From Paenibacillus oralis (GTDB lineage: Bacteria; Bacillota; Bacilli; Paenibacillales; Paenibacillaceae): a DNA stretch of 64,000 nucleotides. The stretch is from the NCBI RefSeq assembly GCF_003863965.1, contig NZ_RRCN01000002.1:312569-376568 (forward strand), given 5' to 3'. The translations under genes and the position numbers were made by a program. Under the pieces are notes generated by a model that worked only from the letters and a program-made list of their open reading frames with translations, was not told the DNA's origin and did not search any database. Shown here piece after piece: positions 34,214 to 42,784 of this stretch; within the stretch, counting starts at the first letter, position 1, and every line of letters begins with the position of its first letter.

Positions 34214-34711
34214 CTAATTCTGGAGTTTTTTTAACAGGTATCGCTTATTAAAGACTTGGTTGAGGCATACCAAATGATCTCGATGCAGATCCATGTCCTT
34301 TTGGAGAAGCGACTTGATTTCAATAAAGGTGTTTAGTTTACTAACAAAAATATTGTAGTCGTCACGCATCCCCCTAACACGAAAGGCCTCGATTGCCTGT
34401 TTGAGATAACTAATTTCCTGATTGATATTATCCTTATAAAATTGTCGGTGACTACGGATAGTATCATTCGTTATTGGAAAGTAATTTTTTATCTCCCGCT
34501 GCGCTATTATGTGAGTCAATCCTTTTGGTATCATGTAGAGAATAAAAATAGTAGATGCACCTAAAATAATAACAGGTACGTCAGGTAATTTCGTATAACC
34601 CTGCCAATGTAAGATTGAAACAATACCAAGCCCAGTAAATATTGAGGTGGGAATGAATAGCATAAAAATAAAAAATCTGAGTACAAATCTTTGCATTCGA
34701 TGTATGTTCAT
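34214..34711 (-). CDS. Two-helix membrane protein, PITN family of this replicon
   Basis: ATG 34711 behind AAAGGAGGA. Membrane helices at about 12-35 and 46-66, then FPITNDTIRSHRQFYKD and a long cytoplasmic coiled region. The gene at 53669 has the same plan with YPITNENMSVFRK, so the two are paralogues. Function unknown. Confidence 0.75.
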   Translation of the reverse strand: MNIHRMQRFVLRFFIFMLFIPTSIFTGLGIVSILHWQGYTKLPDVPVIILGASTIFILYMIPKGLTHIIAQREIKNYFPITNDTIRSHRQFYKDNINQEISYLKQAIEAFRVRGMRDDYNIFVSKLNTFIEIKSLLQKDMDLHRDHLVCLNQVFNKRYLLKKLQN

Positions 34712-34757
34712 CAAAATTTGATCCTCCTTTCAACCTCCCTCGATGCTAGAATCAAGG

Positions 34758-35648
34758 TCAATATACAGCCCTTGTTTCCTCTGATAATCCGAGCTGTGCC
34801 CATTTGGCGCGTATTACCTGTAATGTGGATCGGCAGTCTTCTCTAGCTCGATGAGCTGTGTAAATACCGGAAGCATCGGCTAGACTGATCCACTTTTCAG
34901 AACCGGCTGCTAACCGGTATGCTTCCATAACGCACCCCCATTTAAGCTCAATGGGTTTAATCCCGTTGCGTCTACAACTATTCGCAACCATTGTTTTATC
35001 GAAATCTGCGTTGTAAGATAAAATGAGCTTGTTATTCAATACTGAAAGTACCTGATCCCAAACATCAGACCAACGCGGTGCGTCTTCCAAATGGTCGTCC
35101 GTGATACCGTGTATTGCCGTCGCCTCGCTATCGTCAACTACCGGAAGAATCGGCTTGATAAGTGAATGAAAAACCGTTTGGCCGGAACGATCCATAATTC
35201 CGATCTCGATGATCTCCCCGTTTAAATCCGTCGTTTCCGTGTCCAGTATAACGAAATCTTCATAAAACCAAGATCGGAACACTCTCTCCCCTTCAACAAT
35301 CATGTCCGTTTTCCTTTTCTCTAAGCGTATCCATTCAAGACAGAATTTGCATATCCGACTACCGTCCTCCTGTTTAACAATATCCTTAGCACTTACAATT
35401 TCCTCGCACTCAGAACATGTTCGATTTGCTTCCGCCGCCGCTCTAGCTTTCTCCAGAGCTGCTAGTTGCTTCACTGTGACAGGCTTCTTTTCCGTAGTCT
35501 CATTGGCATCGTAAAGCTTTGCCCACTGATAGCTGGTCCATACTTCTGCCTTTGGTTCGCCAGTAGGTTTTTTCCCTTCCTTGGCTAGCATCGTTTTCGT
35601 TTTCAAATTCGGCGGGACGTTGGCCCATCCGCCGCGTATTCGTTCCAA
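34758..35648 (-). CDS. DEDDh 3'-5' exonuclease with zinc finger
   Basis: Start set at TTG 35648 because GGAGGTGAGG lies seven bases upstream; an in-frame TTG at 35750 has no ribosome site. Residues about 75-105 carry CSEC...CKFC, a zinc finger. The exonuclease domain has DTETTDLNGEIIEIG (motif I), SYNADFDKTM (motif II) and AHRAREDC (His and Asp of motif III). Related to DnaQ/epsilon and DinG-type exonucleases; likely repair or replication proofreading. Confidence 0.88.
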   Translation of the reverse strand: MERIRGGWANVPPNLKTKTMLAKEGKKPTGEPKAEVWTSYQWAKLYDANETTEKKPVTVKQLAALEKARAAAEANRTCSECEEIVSAKDIVKQEDGSRICKFCLEWIRLEKRKTDMIVEGERVFRSWFYEDFVILDTETTDLNGEIIEIGIMDRSGQTVFHSLIKPILPVVDDSEATAIHGITDDHLEDAPRWSDVWDQVLSVLNNKLILSYNADFDKTMVANSCRRNGIKPIELKWGCVMEAYRLAAGSEKWISLADASGIYTAHRAREDCRSTLQVIRAKWAQLGLSEETRAVY

Positions 35649-35888
35649 ACTCCTCACCTCCAATTGAGGACGGGCTAATGGCACAGCCCTATACTTTAGA
35701 GTTGCCCGAAGGATAAATAAATTGTGTGGACGTGTATTGACGGCAGTCAATCACCGATACGAGTGTAGCTATTGATCCCCATGACCATAAAAAAACCAAT
35801 CGCATTCCGAACAACTCCGGAGAACTGCCTTCATCTCATTTAGTTAACTACGGATGAGCGAATAAATGGACTCATGCTATTCAATGAA

Positions 35889-36266
35889 TTACCAACTATT
35901 CGGATAATCCTTCTCATAAAAGAATTTCGATTCTCTGATATCTGCAAGCACATCTCTTTTTCTGGAATCATTCAATTCCTTCACTAATAGTACAGCTTGC
36001 TCTAGTTCATTTAAAGGTAAATAAATCTCCAATATGTCGGTACAGGTCCAAATCGTGTTTTGAAAGCTAACTGACAATGCTACATCGTAACTCCAACCAC
36101 TAATTGTCCAAAATTGAAACGCCCATCTTTGTACAGACAGTATGCATGCAATCTCCATTTTGTGCATGACTCTCCAATTGGTTCCGCCTCTGGGCTCTAT
36201 GTTTACCGGAATCCATGTTTGGTTAGAATCCAATATAGCTTTGATAATCAAATTTTGATCAGGCAT
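35889..36266 (-). CDS. Hypothetical protein (125 aa)
   Basis: Tryptophan-rich beta protein (WRVMHKMEIACILSVQRW, FQFWTISGWSYDV). No family recognised and only a weak ribosome site. Confidence 0.55.
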   Translation of the reverse strand: MPDQNLIIKAILDSNQTWIPVNIEPRGGTNWRVMHKMEIACILSVQRWAFQFWTISGWSYDVALSVSFQNTIWTCTDILEIYLPLNELEQAVLLVKELNDSRKRDVLADIRESKFFYEKDYPNSW

Positions 36267-36359
36267 AAAATAGTTAGCATCGGGTAATGCTTTGAAAGAA
36301 GTTCGGAATTTTCATGCAACGCCCTCCACATATTTGTGCGAAGTTTTTCATTAAGCTTC

Positions 36360-36731
36360 CTAAAACTCAAATTCTTCAACCTTACGAGAATCTGTATAAT
36401 AAATAGTAAGCCTGTATCCATCTATTTCATGAGTCTCATTGCCGTCAAGTCTAGCGTCTGTTTTTTTATATTTCTCATTTCCTTTACGATAATAGAGCTG
36501 CTTAAATCCTATTTTAGTACTTATTGAAATGCCCAAAAGCTTCTCCCAATTCCAGGTATCTATTTGCTTATTCATGAAGTTTATTTTTAAAAAACCATGA
36601 GTAGATTTGATCATTAAAGATGCAAATTCTAAGAACTTTTTGTTACCTTTAAAGAATTTGTTCAACTCGTTTATTGCCTCTTCTTTGGTCATGGATTCAA
36701 TTTCTTCAAACTTCACCTCGTCATACCCCAC
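36360..36731 (-). CDS. Hypothetical protein (123 aa)
   Basis: Acidic N-terminus then a beta-rich C-terminal half (DGYRLTIYYTDSRKVEEFEF). ATG 36731 behind GGAGGTTGTAAAGCG. Unknown. Confidence 0.65.
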   Translation of the reverse strand: MGYDEVKFEEIESMTKEEAINELNKFFKGNKKFLEFASLMIKSTHGFLKINFMNKQIDTWNWEKLLGISISTKIGFKQLYYRKGNEKYKKTDARLDGNETHEIDGYRLTIYYTDSRKVEEFEF

Positions 36732-36825
36732 GCTTTACAACCTCCTTACTCAATATGATTCTTATAAGCGGTGAATACCAGTCGGCAATGCTGATAATCT
36801 CGATATTCATAGTAAAGGATGGGGG

Positions 36826-37005
36826 TTAAGTGATTGATACAGCAAGAACATAAATCGCAAAACTAATTCCTATAATTCCACTACTTAACATTGCTATAAT
36901 ATCAGCTATTTTTATTTGTACTCCTGACCCAGTTGTAAGTCTTAAGGACAATGCAAAAATAAAGCCTGTTACACCTACTCCTAACGAATACCAAAATAAT
37001 TCCAT
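36826..37005 (-). CDS. Small two-helix membrane protein (59 aa)
   Basis: ATG 37005 with GGAGAG nine bases upstream. Two hydrophobic helices (ELFWYSLGVGVTGFIFALSL and IIGISFAIYVLAVSI). Holin-like size but nothing else supports lysis. Confidence 0.6.
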   Translation of the reverse strand: MELFWYSLGVGVTGFIFALSLRLTTGSGVQIKIADIIAMLSSGIIGISFAIYVLAVSIT

Positions 37006-37074
37006 ATGTTATGAACTCTCCATTTTTATTAAGTTTCAAAAACCGCTTACTTGCATTTTTCAATTAAACTCAAA

Positions 37075-37299
37075 TTACTTGAATTTTGGACCTTGCAATA
37101 CATAGTCATTTTCGCGTACTGCTCGTGCTAAACCGTATGAATCATCGCTGACCTCAATGATGCGGACAAGACCATCGTATACAGCACTCTGCCAAACATC
37201 ATTTTTATAGATAGGAAGTAATTTTTCATTAAGTGCTGTTAAAGCTTCTTCGAACGTGTTATTCTCGTTGAAGAAAAGACGCGAAGAGCTACATTTCAT
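37075..37299 (-). CDS. Hypothetical protein (74 aa)
   Basis: Small acidic protein ending 13 nt from the SMC-hinge gene on its upstream side; probably co-transcribed with it. No ribosome site of note (GTGAAATG context). Confidence 0.5.
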   Translation of the reverse strand: MKCSSSRLFFNENNTFEEALTALNEKLLPIYKNDVWQSAVYDGLVRIIEVSDDSYGLARAVRENDYVLQGPKFK

Positions 37300-37312
37300 G
37301 TGAAGAGATTCG

Positions 37313-38038
37313 TCATAGCAGTTGAACTTTCAATTCGGAGATAACCCGTTCAACTTCAATGATTTGTCGGTCAAGCTCCGCTATTTGTCGCTGTCGACTC
37401 AGAAGCCTCATTGATCGCAACGGCAAACTGCCTCCAATAACGGCTCCGCCAATATTAATAAGATCACCTTCCAGTGTTACGACACGATACTGTTGCTTTA
37501 CATTTTTCAAGATATTATCAGCTGATGAAAGGTTATCAGTGATAATAACGTTGCCAATAAGGTGATTGATAACTTCTCGATATTTAGGATCAAATGAGAT
37601 TAAATCAATGGCCAGTCCAATGTATCCCTCTGTGTTGGAAACTTTTTGCTTATCATCCTCAGATATTGATTTTCCTTTAATCCGGTTCAGAGGAAGAAAC
37701 GCCGCCCTGCCCAACTGACGTGCCTTTAAATACGAAATAGCTGCTCGTGCGCTATCTTCTGTTTCTGTAACGATATGTTGTGCTGAGCTGTCCAGGATAG
37801 TTTCTATAGAAATTTCATACTTTTCAGGAACAGTAACGAGTTCCGCAATTACTCCACATATCCCTGAAAGTGTCCCGCGTCGCTTAGCCAAAAGAATATC
37901 ACGAGCCCCCTTTGCGAAACCCTCATAGGACTCCATTAGCTCTTTGAGAGCCTCCCTCCGCGACTCAAGCGCTTCTTTCTTTCTTCCCCACTGCAATAGC
38001 GACGCTTTTATTTCCTCAACCGATGGAGGTTTGTCCAT
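37313..38038 (-). CDS. Free-standing SMC hinge-domain protein
   Basis: 241 aa. Residues about 55-205 are an SMC hinge: GICGVIAELVTVPEKYEISIE, QHIVTETEDSARAAISYLKA, RAAFLPLN, GLAIDLISFDPKYREVINHL and RVVTLEGDLINIGGAVIGG. Flanks are only about 45 and 35 residues of coiled coil. There is no Walker A head and no ABC signature. It has its own ATG with GAGGGG upstream and an ordinary stop, so it is not just a cut fragment. Full SMC is near 1190 aa. It could dimerise with itself or with the host SMC hinge. Confidence 0.88.
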   Translation of the reverse strand: MDKPPSVEEIKASLLQWGRKKEALESRREALKELMESYEGFAKGARDILLAKRRGTLSGICGVIAELVTVPEKYEISIETILDSSAQHIVTETEDSARAAISYLKARQLGRAAFLPLNRIKGKSISEDDKQKVSNTEGYIGLAIDLISFDPKYREVINHLIGNVIITDNLSSADNILKNVKQQYRVVTLEGDLINIGGAVIGGSLPLRSMRLLSRQRQIAELDRQIIEVERVISELKVQLL

Positions 38039-38212
38039 AATTCGCCCCTCACATTCAAATTTATTACAATATTATGATTGCTTAAGATTAATGCAATATC
38101 TTATGATGAACCAGGACCAAAACTTATATAATCTTAAATGCTTTATGTTTATTTCTTTCAATTCTGATTGCAAAATGGATCATACGATTTTTCTGCTTTC
38201 ATTGTATGTGAT

Positions 38213-38434
38213 TTAGTAGTAAACCGGCTCTTCCGTTCTTTGAACAATTCGATCGTCAATGTTGTTGACCTTCCTTGAGTACCCCTTATTGCATTTAGGA
38301 CAAATTCCTTCTATACGAGGCGTATTGTCATACGAGGGGTAAGTATGTTCTAAAACGTTATCGCAGGTATCATTGAAGCACTTTACACGAATGGTGACTC
38401 TGTAATAATCAATCTGTCCTGGGAATCCGTACAT
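38213..38434 (-). CDS. Small zinc-ribbon protein (73 aa)
   Basis: CFNDTC and CPKC pairs make a four-cysteine ribbon. ATG 38434 behind TAGGAGGAT. Unknown role. Confidence 0.65.
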   Translation of the reverse strand: MYGFPGQIDYYRVTIRVKCFNDTCDNVLEHTYPSYDNTPRIEGICPKCNKGYSRKVNNIDDRIVQRTEEPVYY

Positions 38435-38600
38435 TCAAATACATCCTCCTATTCGATATGATGTGTCGTTAATTCGATCTTTTACATACATGATCCATCT
38501 GCTCAGTTACATGACAGAAACCTCTTTCTAAAATTTTCACTCATTAACTTCCATTCGATGCTTTCGCATTTATATACCGCTTTTTATATAGACAAGTTAT

Positions 38601-38714
38601 TTATTTCATACCTTTTATTACGCATATATAATTAAAAAGATTCTTTATTAAACCCTTCTCCTCTTCTATATCAAGTTCCTTCCTGAACTGGTTGTAAACT
38701 TTGGGAAAGAACTT
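38601..38714 (-). other. In-frame extension beyond a TAA
   Basis: After the TAA at 38715 the same frame continues KFFPKVYNQFRKELDIEEEK...YICVIKGMK to TAA at 38601. It has protein-like composition but no start of its own. Rest of 38435-38600 is AT-rich with no gene seen. Confidence 0.35.
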
Positions 38715-38870
38715 TTAACTAAGTTGATCACTAAAAAACCGTTCAGAAAGTGGCTTCTCCTCCAAAACCTCTAGCGTGACACTGCTTATTGTCACATGAT
38801 AGATCGTTCCTTTCCCTTGGTTTTGTCTCAAAAGAACGAAGTTTGGTTGTAAGATATTGGGATTTATCAT
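38715..38870 (-). CDS. Small hypothetical protein (51 aa)
   Basis: ATG 38870 behind TAGGGTG, 11 nt after the helicase stop, so in the same operon (MINPNILQPNFVLLRQNQGK...). A GTGACA/TGTCAC inverted repeat lies inside. Confidence 0.6.
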   Translation of the reverse strand: MINPNILQPNFVLLRQNQGKGTIYHVTISSVTLEVLEEKPLSERFFSDQLS

Positions 38871-38881
38871 GTGTTTTCACC

Positions 38882-40576
38882 CTACCCTATTAGCTGTTTG
38901 GAAAAGTGCGAGAGCTCTTTCGGAGCTTTCTTTTTTTTGGATAAGTATTGTTCCGCCAAAGCTTGTATACGTGTCTTATCCGAATGCTTGGGTTCGAACT
39001 GACAACCTGGGTCAACAATTCCACTGGCTTGTGTAGACTTAAGGCCAAGCAACTCAACCATAGGAGGATCTGATCCCTCATCAACATTCAAGTAAATTGC
39101 TGTAATTTGTTCCATCTGGCCTTCTCGGTCTAACCTTCCAACCAGTTGTTCGTGTACCTTTGGTGACCAATCCAATTCACCAAAGAGGATTGTAGAGCAT
39201 CGATGTTGCAATCCATCAAGACCCGCTCCGCTCCGTAATGAGATAATGAAGACGTTGGTTTCTCCCGCAAGGAAACGCCGAACCGATTCTGCTTTTTGTT
39301 TTTCGGATTCACTGCCTGTATACATTGCCGGTCTATAGTCAGCCAATTCGCGGAGCCAAATATCGTATACGTCTCGGTGCCAGCCGGCAAGCAAAATAGG
39401 AATGTCAGCCTCAAGCAATATTTTTGCATATTGGGCAACGCCCATTGCTTTGGACACGCCGGTTGCATGCCGCATAAGTAGATCTAATTCCCTGCCTGCA
39501 CGACCACGTTCCATGAAACTTCCTATGGTTGTCTTTATGGCCAACTGCCGGGCCAGATCCTCAACCGATTTCAGTGTTGCTTTATCAGACTCTACATATT
39601 CAATAATGGTATTAATGGGTGGTAATTGCTGTCCAACATCTTTTTTCGTTCGTCTTAGGAGTATGTTTTGTTCTCTCAGAAATGCTCCCAGCGCAACCGG
39701 ATCGCGAACTTGTTTATCATTAATGCACCATTCACGTATGAATTCATCAAATGAACCCAGAATTCCATCGTCCAAATATTGCATAATATTCCATATTTCT
39801 ATACCAAAATTATAAATGGGGGTCGCGGAAAGACCGAGACGGTATTGAGAGGCATCCGACAGCTTCTTGGCCGCTTCTCCCTTCCCACTCTTCGTACCGG
39901 TCCGCAACTCTTGTATCTCGTCGTAAACAACGGCTTTAAAAAATCCATCACCAAAGGTATCGATCCATCCTAGTAACTGGCTATATTTGAATAAGTAGAT
40001 ATCCGCAGGCGGCAAATCGTACGGGCGAGTGCCTTTAATTTTATGTACCTTGAGCGTTGTGAATTTTTCGATCTTTTCTTTCCATTGACCCTGCAGATGA
40101 GTCTGGACTACAACAGCAGCTGGAAGGGTCCGTGGGTCAAGTAACATACCTGCTGCTTCGTATGTTTTCCCGAGGCCAAGATCATCTCCTAAGAGTAACG
40201 ATTTTCGAGCTAACGCAAGATCTATCGCTTGGTATTGATAGTGACGAAGCTCTTGTCCTTCTCTAAGTCCGTTACGGGGAGATGGTTCATAATCGGGACG
40301 CAAGATCTCCTCCATGATAGCCAGTTCTCGCTCATATCGAACACGCCGGCTTTCCAGAAGGGTAAGATCCTCTTCGGACATCTTCATAGGGTAGCGGGAC
40401 AGAAACCAAGACAAGTCAGCACAATGGTTTGTATCATTGGGAAAAGTATACGTCCCTGTCTGCCATTTCGGTATTCTTGGGAATAACTGCTTTAACCTTA
40501 TTGCTACATGAGGCATAATATCAGATAACTTCCACTGGCTATTCACCAAGGCTAATGATCCGAAGGTTTTCTTCAT
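38882..40576 (-). CDS. SNF2-family helicase
   Basis: 564 aa. Motif I GDDLGLGKT (130-138), motif Ia VVQTHLQGQWKEKI, motif II YDEIQEL, motif III GLSATPI, then RRTKKDV, and C-terminal motifs V-VI (DGLQHRCSTILFGELDWSPKVHEQLVGRLDREGQ). Classical SNF2 ATPase without extra domains. ATG 40576 overlaps the nuclease stop (ATGA), so translation is coupled. ATP-driven DNA translocase; role likely in repair, recombination or defence. Confidence 0.92.
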   Translation of the reverse strand: MKKTFGSLALVNSQWKLSDIMPHVAIRLKQLFPRIPKWQTGTYTFPNDTNHCADLSWFLSRYPMKMSEEDLTLLESRRVRYERELAIMEEILRPDYEPSPRNGLREGQELRHYQYQAIDLALARKSLLLGDDLGLGKTYEAAGMLLDPRTLPAAVVVQTHLQGQWKEKIEKFTTLKVHKIKGTRPYDLPPADIYLFKYSQLLGWIDTFGDGFFKAVVYDEIQELRTGTKSGKGEAAKKLSDASQYRLGLSATPIYNFGIEIWNIMQYLDDGILGSFDEFIREWCINDKQVRDPVALGAFLREQNILLRRTKKDVGQQLPPINTIIEYVESDKATLKSVEDLARQLAIKTTIGSFMERGRAGRELDLLMRHATGVSKAMGVAQYAKILLEADIPILLAGWHRDVYDIWLRELADYRPAMYTGSESEKQKAESVRRFLAGETNVFIISLRSGAGLDGLQHRCSTILFGELDWSPKVHEQLVGRLDREGQMEQITAIYLNVDEGSDPPMVELLGLKSTQASGIVDPGCQFEPKHSDKTRIQALAEQYLSKKKKAPKELSHFSKQLIG

Positions 40577-40965
40577 AGCCAACCCGCTCCCAGTGAAACG
40601 ACAATTGCGGGTTTGTCGTTTATAATGCCCGGCAGATGCATGCTCGTCCCTGTTAATAGAATGAGTCCTTTCACATTCTCATGTACTGCATACCTTTCGA
40701 GCTGGCGATAGATCGCTCTTTTGGAATACCGGTTCTTGACTTCTAGAACAATGCAGCCATACTTACTCGGAATGTAGAAATCTGGTATGTCTTGCGCAGA
40801 CAAACGTTTTTCCCTTTCAAAAGCAACATTGGCATGAAGCATGAACTGCTCAACTTCATATTGAGTCTGTTTTTCCTGAGCAACACTAAAACGCTGAAGC
40901 TGGAGTTTCTCTCCTAGAATGCACATATACTCGAATAATTTTTCATTCGATGGAGTTTCGATCAT
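40573..40965 (-). CDS. PD-(D/E)XK nuclease-fold protein
   Basis: 130 aa. IPDFYIPSKYGCIVLEVKNR supplies the D...(E)xK catalytic pattern, followed by a conserved Q..RY helix (IYRQLERYAV), as in VRR-NUC or Holliday-junction-resolvase-like nucleases. Four-base overlap with the helicase. Start ATG 40965 has TTAGGT only. Confidence 0.8.
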   Translation of the reverse strand: MIETPSNEKLFEYMCILGEKLQLQRFSVAQEKQTQYEVEQFMLHANVAFEREKRLSAQDIPDFYIPSKYGCIVLEVKNRYSKRAIYRQLERYAVHENVKGLILLTGTSMHLPGIINDKPAIVVSLGAGWL

Positions 40966-41050
40966 GACCTAACCTCCTCTTGTAAATTAAATTGAAATTC
41001 GATTGGTGTTTGGAAAAACAGCTTTGCCTTCAACCAAGTCAAAACGGTGT

Positions 41051-41344
41051 TTACATTATTTGCTCGATATATTTTGATTTGAAGTAAACTTGAAAACCCT
41101 TCTCTTTCGCTTCAAAAATGAAGTTTACTCCATATTGAAGTTGTTCAATTATTTCATTCAGCTCCATATCTCCTTCATTACTTGTTCTCTCGAATTCGTT
41201 CGCGAGGTACTTCGCGAGTGCTGAAAGTTCATCATCGTTGATACTGCATTTGTCGAGAACATTATGAATAATTTCGTCGTCTCCAATAACTACATAAAAC
41301 TTGCTATATTCCTCCACTACTTTTTTGAATTTTCCTAGCTCCAC
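41051..41344 (-). CDS. Hypothetical protein (97 aa)
   Basis: Acidic helical protein with no recognised domain. ATG 41344 has AGGAGGCG upstream. Leader element 7 is upstream. Confidence 0.65.
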   Translation of the reverse strand: MELGKFKKVVEEYSKFYVVIGDDEIIHNVLDKCSINDDELSALAKYLANEFERTSNEGDMELNEIIEQLQYGVNFIFEAKEKGFQVYFKSKYIEQIM

Positions 41345-41385
41345 AAGCGCCTCCTGTGTACATGTATTTCAGAAACACAAAACTA

Positions 41386-41458
41386 AAAAAAGAACACATC
41401 ATCCCCTTAGAAAGGAGTAGATGCGTTCTTCGCATTTTCGAGTATTCAGTTGATAATA
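41386..41458 (-). promoter_or_regulatory. Leader element 7
   Basis: TATTAT (41453-41458), then CAACTGAATAC, then GAAGAACGCATC...GATGTGTTCTTTTTTT. The stem has changed from GCACC to GAACGC with matching changes on both sides, i.e. compensatory. Confidence 0.78.
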
Positions 41459-41711
41459 TCGTACCATCTTTCCTTGAGTCATTCAATACAATGGGAACCT
41501 CGGAGTTGAAAAAGAACACTTACTGCCTGGCTTGTTCACATGAAGTCAACTTCCCACTCTCGAATAAACCTCTATAATTCTGCTATGACCGAATCTTCTA
41601 GGATATGTTTCAATGCAAACATTTCTTCGTGCGCCGGGCAGTAGACGATAACACTTTATTTGGCTCACAATCTTTCATGTGTAGTGAAGAGTTACATTTT
41701 CACACCCATCA

Positions 41712-41746
41712 CAAAAAAGACAGCCCTACATAATTGTAGGGCAACA
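41712..41746 (-). terminator. Intrinsic terminator
   Basis: GCCCTAC/GTAGGGC stem followed by TGTCTTTTTT on the minus strand, after the 38-aa gene. Confidence 0.8.
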
Positions 41747-41764
41747 TTTCCGAATTTGTGAAGT

Positions 41765-41881
41765 TTATTTGGCTTTTCGCTTCAACGCTCCGGTGATTCC
41801 CATTTCTTTCTTCGCCTGCTTCATTATCTTGGCCAAGGCGCTCGCTTCTGTTTTTGACATTGTATTGGAAGAACACTTCAT
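41765..41881 (-). CDS. Small basic protein (38 aa)
   Basis: ATG 41881 with AAGGGTG upstream; MKCSSNTMSKTEASALAKIM...GALKRKAK. A terminator follows the stop, which supports expression. Possibly nucleic-acid binding. To its left, 41580-41700 holds only fragments (VIVYCPAHEEMFALKHIL with no start). Confidence 0.5.
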   Translation of the reverse strand: MKCSSNTMSKTEASALAKIMKQAKKEMGITGALKRKAK

Positions 41882-42014
41882 CAGTTTCACCCTTACTGTA
41901 TATATTATTATTCTCTATTATCTCCTCTATTCAAATAATTAAACTTGTCATATCAAAAAACTTTCATTCATAGACTGTAATAATTCAATGCTTGTCCCTT
42001 GGAGGAATCTAATA

Positions 42015-42620
42015 ATGCGAAAATATGAATTGATTCGTTCGGAGATCGTGACCATGCAAAATAGAAGTAATGTTAAGGGAATTCTAAGCTCAATCCTGAC
42101 CCTTCCCTCTCGGCCGGCCGCTGTTTTTATAAAGATTGACTTACCCGAATATGAGGTGCTTCGAGCTCAAGTGTTCTTAGAGGACTTGTCAGAAAAACTC
42201 GAAGATGCTTTCCAATTAACAATCGTTGATCTTATTGCACTTTTGTTAAAAGACTTCCTACACGTTGCCTCAACGACTACGAAAATGGAGAAACTCAAAG
42301 ACTCACTGCTGGAGAAGAAAGCCCAGTTTCTTTCTAAGACGGAGCGGATAGAAGAGTTTGTTGAAGTTACTCCAGCACATTCTTCCTTACGAGTACGGGA
42401 TAAACCTAGACGAATTCGTTATTTCACTCTTGAATTAACTATACCGCGAAAAACTGCTTTGAGACTTGAAATTGTTCTTTATGACCTGGAGCAACTGTTT
42501 AAATCTTTCCGGATGAGTGTCGAGGAATTAGTGTCTATTGTTTTCCTTGAATTTGTACACCATCTCAAGATTGGGAAGCAAAAGGATATGATAAAGCGAT
42601 TCATTCAATGTTTTGGATAA
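42015..42620 (+). CDS. Tandem ribbon-helix-helix-like protein
   Basis: 201 aa; ATG 42015 chosen because TTGGAGGAA precedes it. Two copies of one module: VFIKIDLPEYEVLRAQVFLE...VDLIALLLKDFLHV (about 42-90) and FTLELTIPRKTALRLEIVLY...EELVSIVFLEFVHH (about 140-188). Each reads beta strand, helix, turn, helix, as in RHH DNA-binding proteins, though no RHH family can be named. It converges on the rep gene, with a reverse-oriented iteron between them, which suggests copy control or partition. Confidence 0.6.
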   Translation: MRKYELIRSEIVTMQNRSNVKGILSSILTLPSRPAAVFIKIDLPEYEVLRAQVFLEDLSEKLEDAFQLTIVDLIALLLKDFLHVASTTTKMEKLKDSLLEKKAQFLSKTERIEEFVEVTPAHSSLRVRDKPRRIRYFTLELTIPRKTALRLEIVLYDLEQLFKSFRMSVEELVSIVFLEFVHHLKIGKQKDMIKRFIQCFG

Positions 42621-42621
42621 A

Positions 42622-42660
42622 CAGAAAATCCGCTCCTACAATTACGACCAAGGAGCGGGT
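42622..42660 (+). terminator. Intrinsic terminator
   Basis: AAATCCGCTCCT/AGGAGCGGGTTTTG hairpin immediately after the stop at 42620. Confidence 0.8.
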
Positions 42661-42726
42661 TTTGATTATACTGAGTAAGGGGGAATTTTGAATAAGCATT
42701 CGATTTGTCATTCCTGAATTGAGTAT

Positions 42727-42747
42727 ATCGGGGTTGAAAGGACGCAT
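42727..42747 (-). repeat. Single reverse-oriented iteron
   Basis: TATCGGGGTTGAAAGGACG is the exact reverse complement of the origin iteron, lying 1.2 kb from the array and just past the rep stop. Confidence 0.85.
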
Positions 42748-42749
42748 AA

Positions 42750-42784
42750 CAAAAAAAGCGTCCCATTAAATAGGGAACGCTAGT
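42750..42784 (-). terminator. Terminator of the rep gene
   Basis: AGCGTTCCC/GGGACGCTTTTTTT on the minus strand, overlapping the last codons of rep. Confidence 0.8.

Noticed and set aside
36826..37005. Holin
   Set aside because: Only size and two membrane helices fit; there is no endolysin or other lysis gene in the window.
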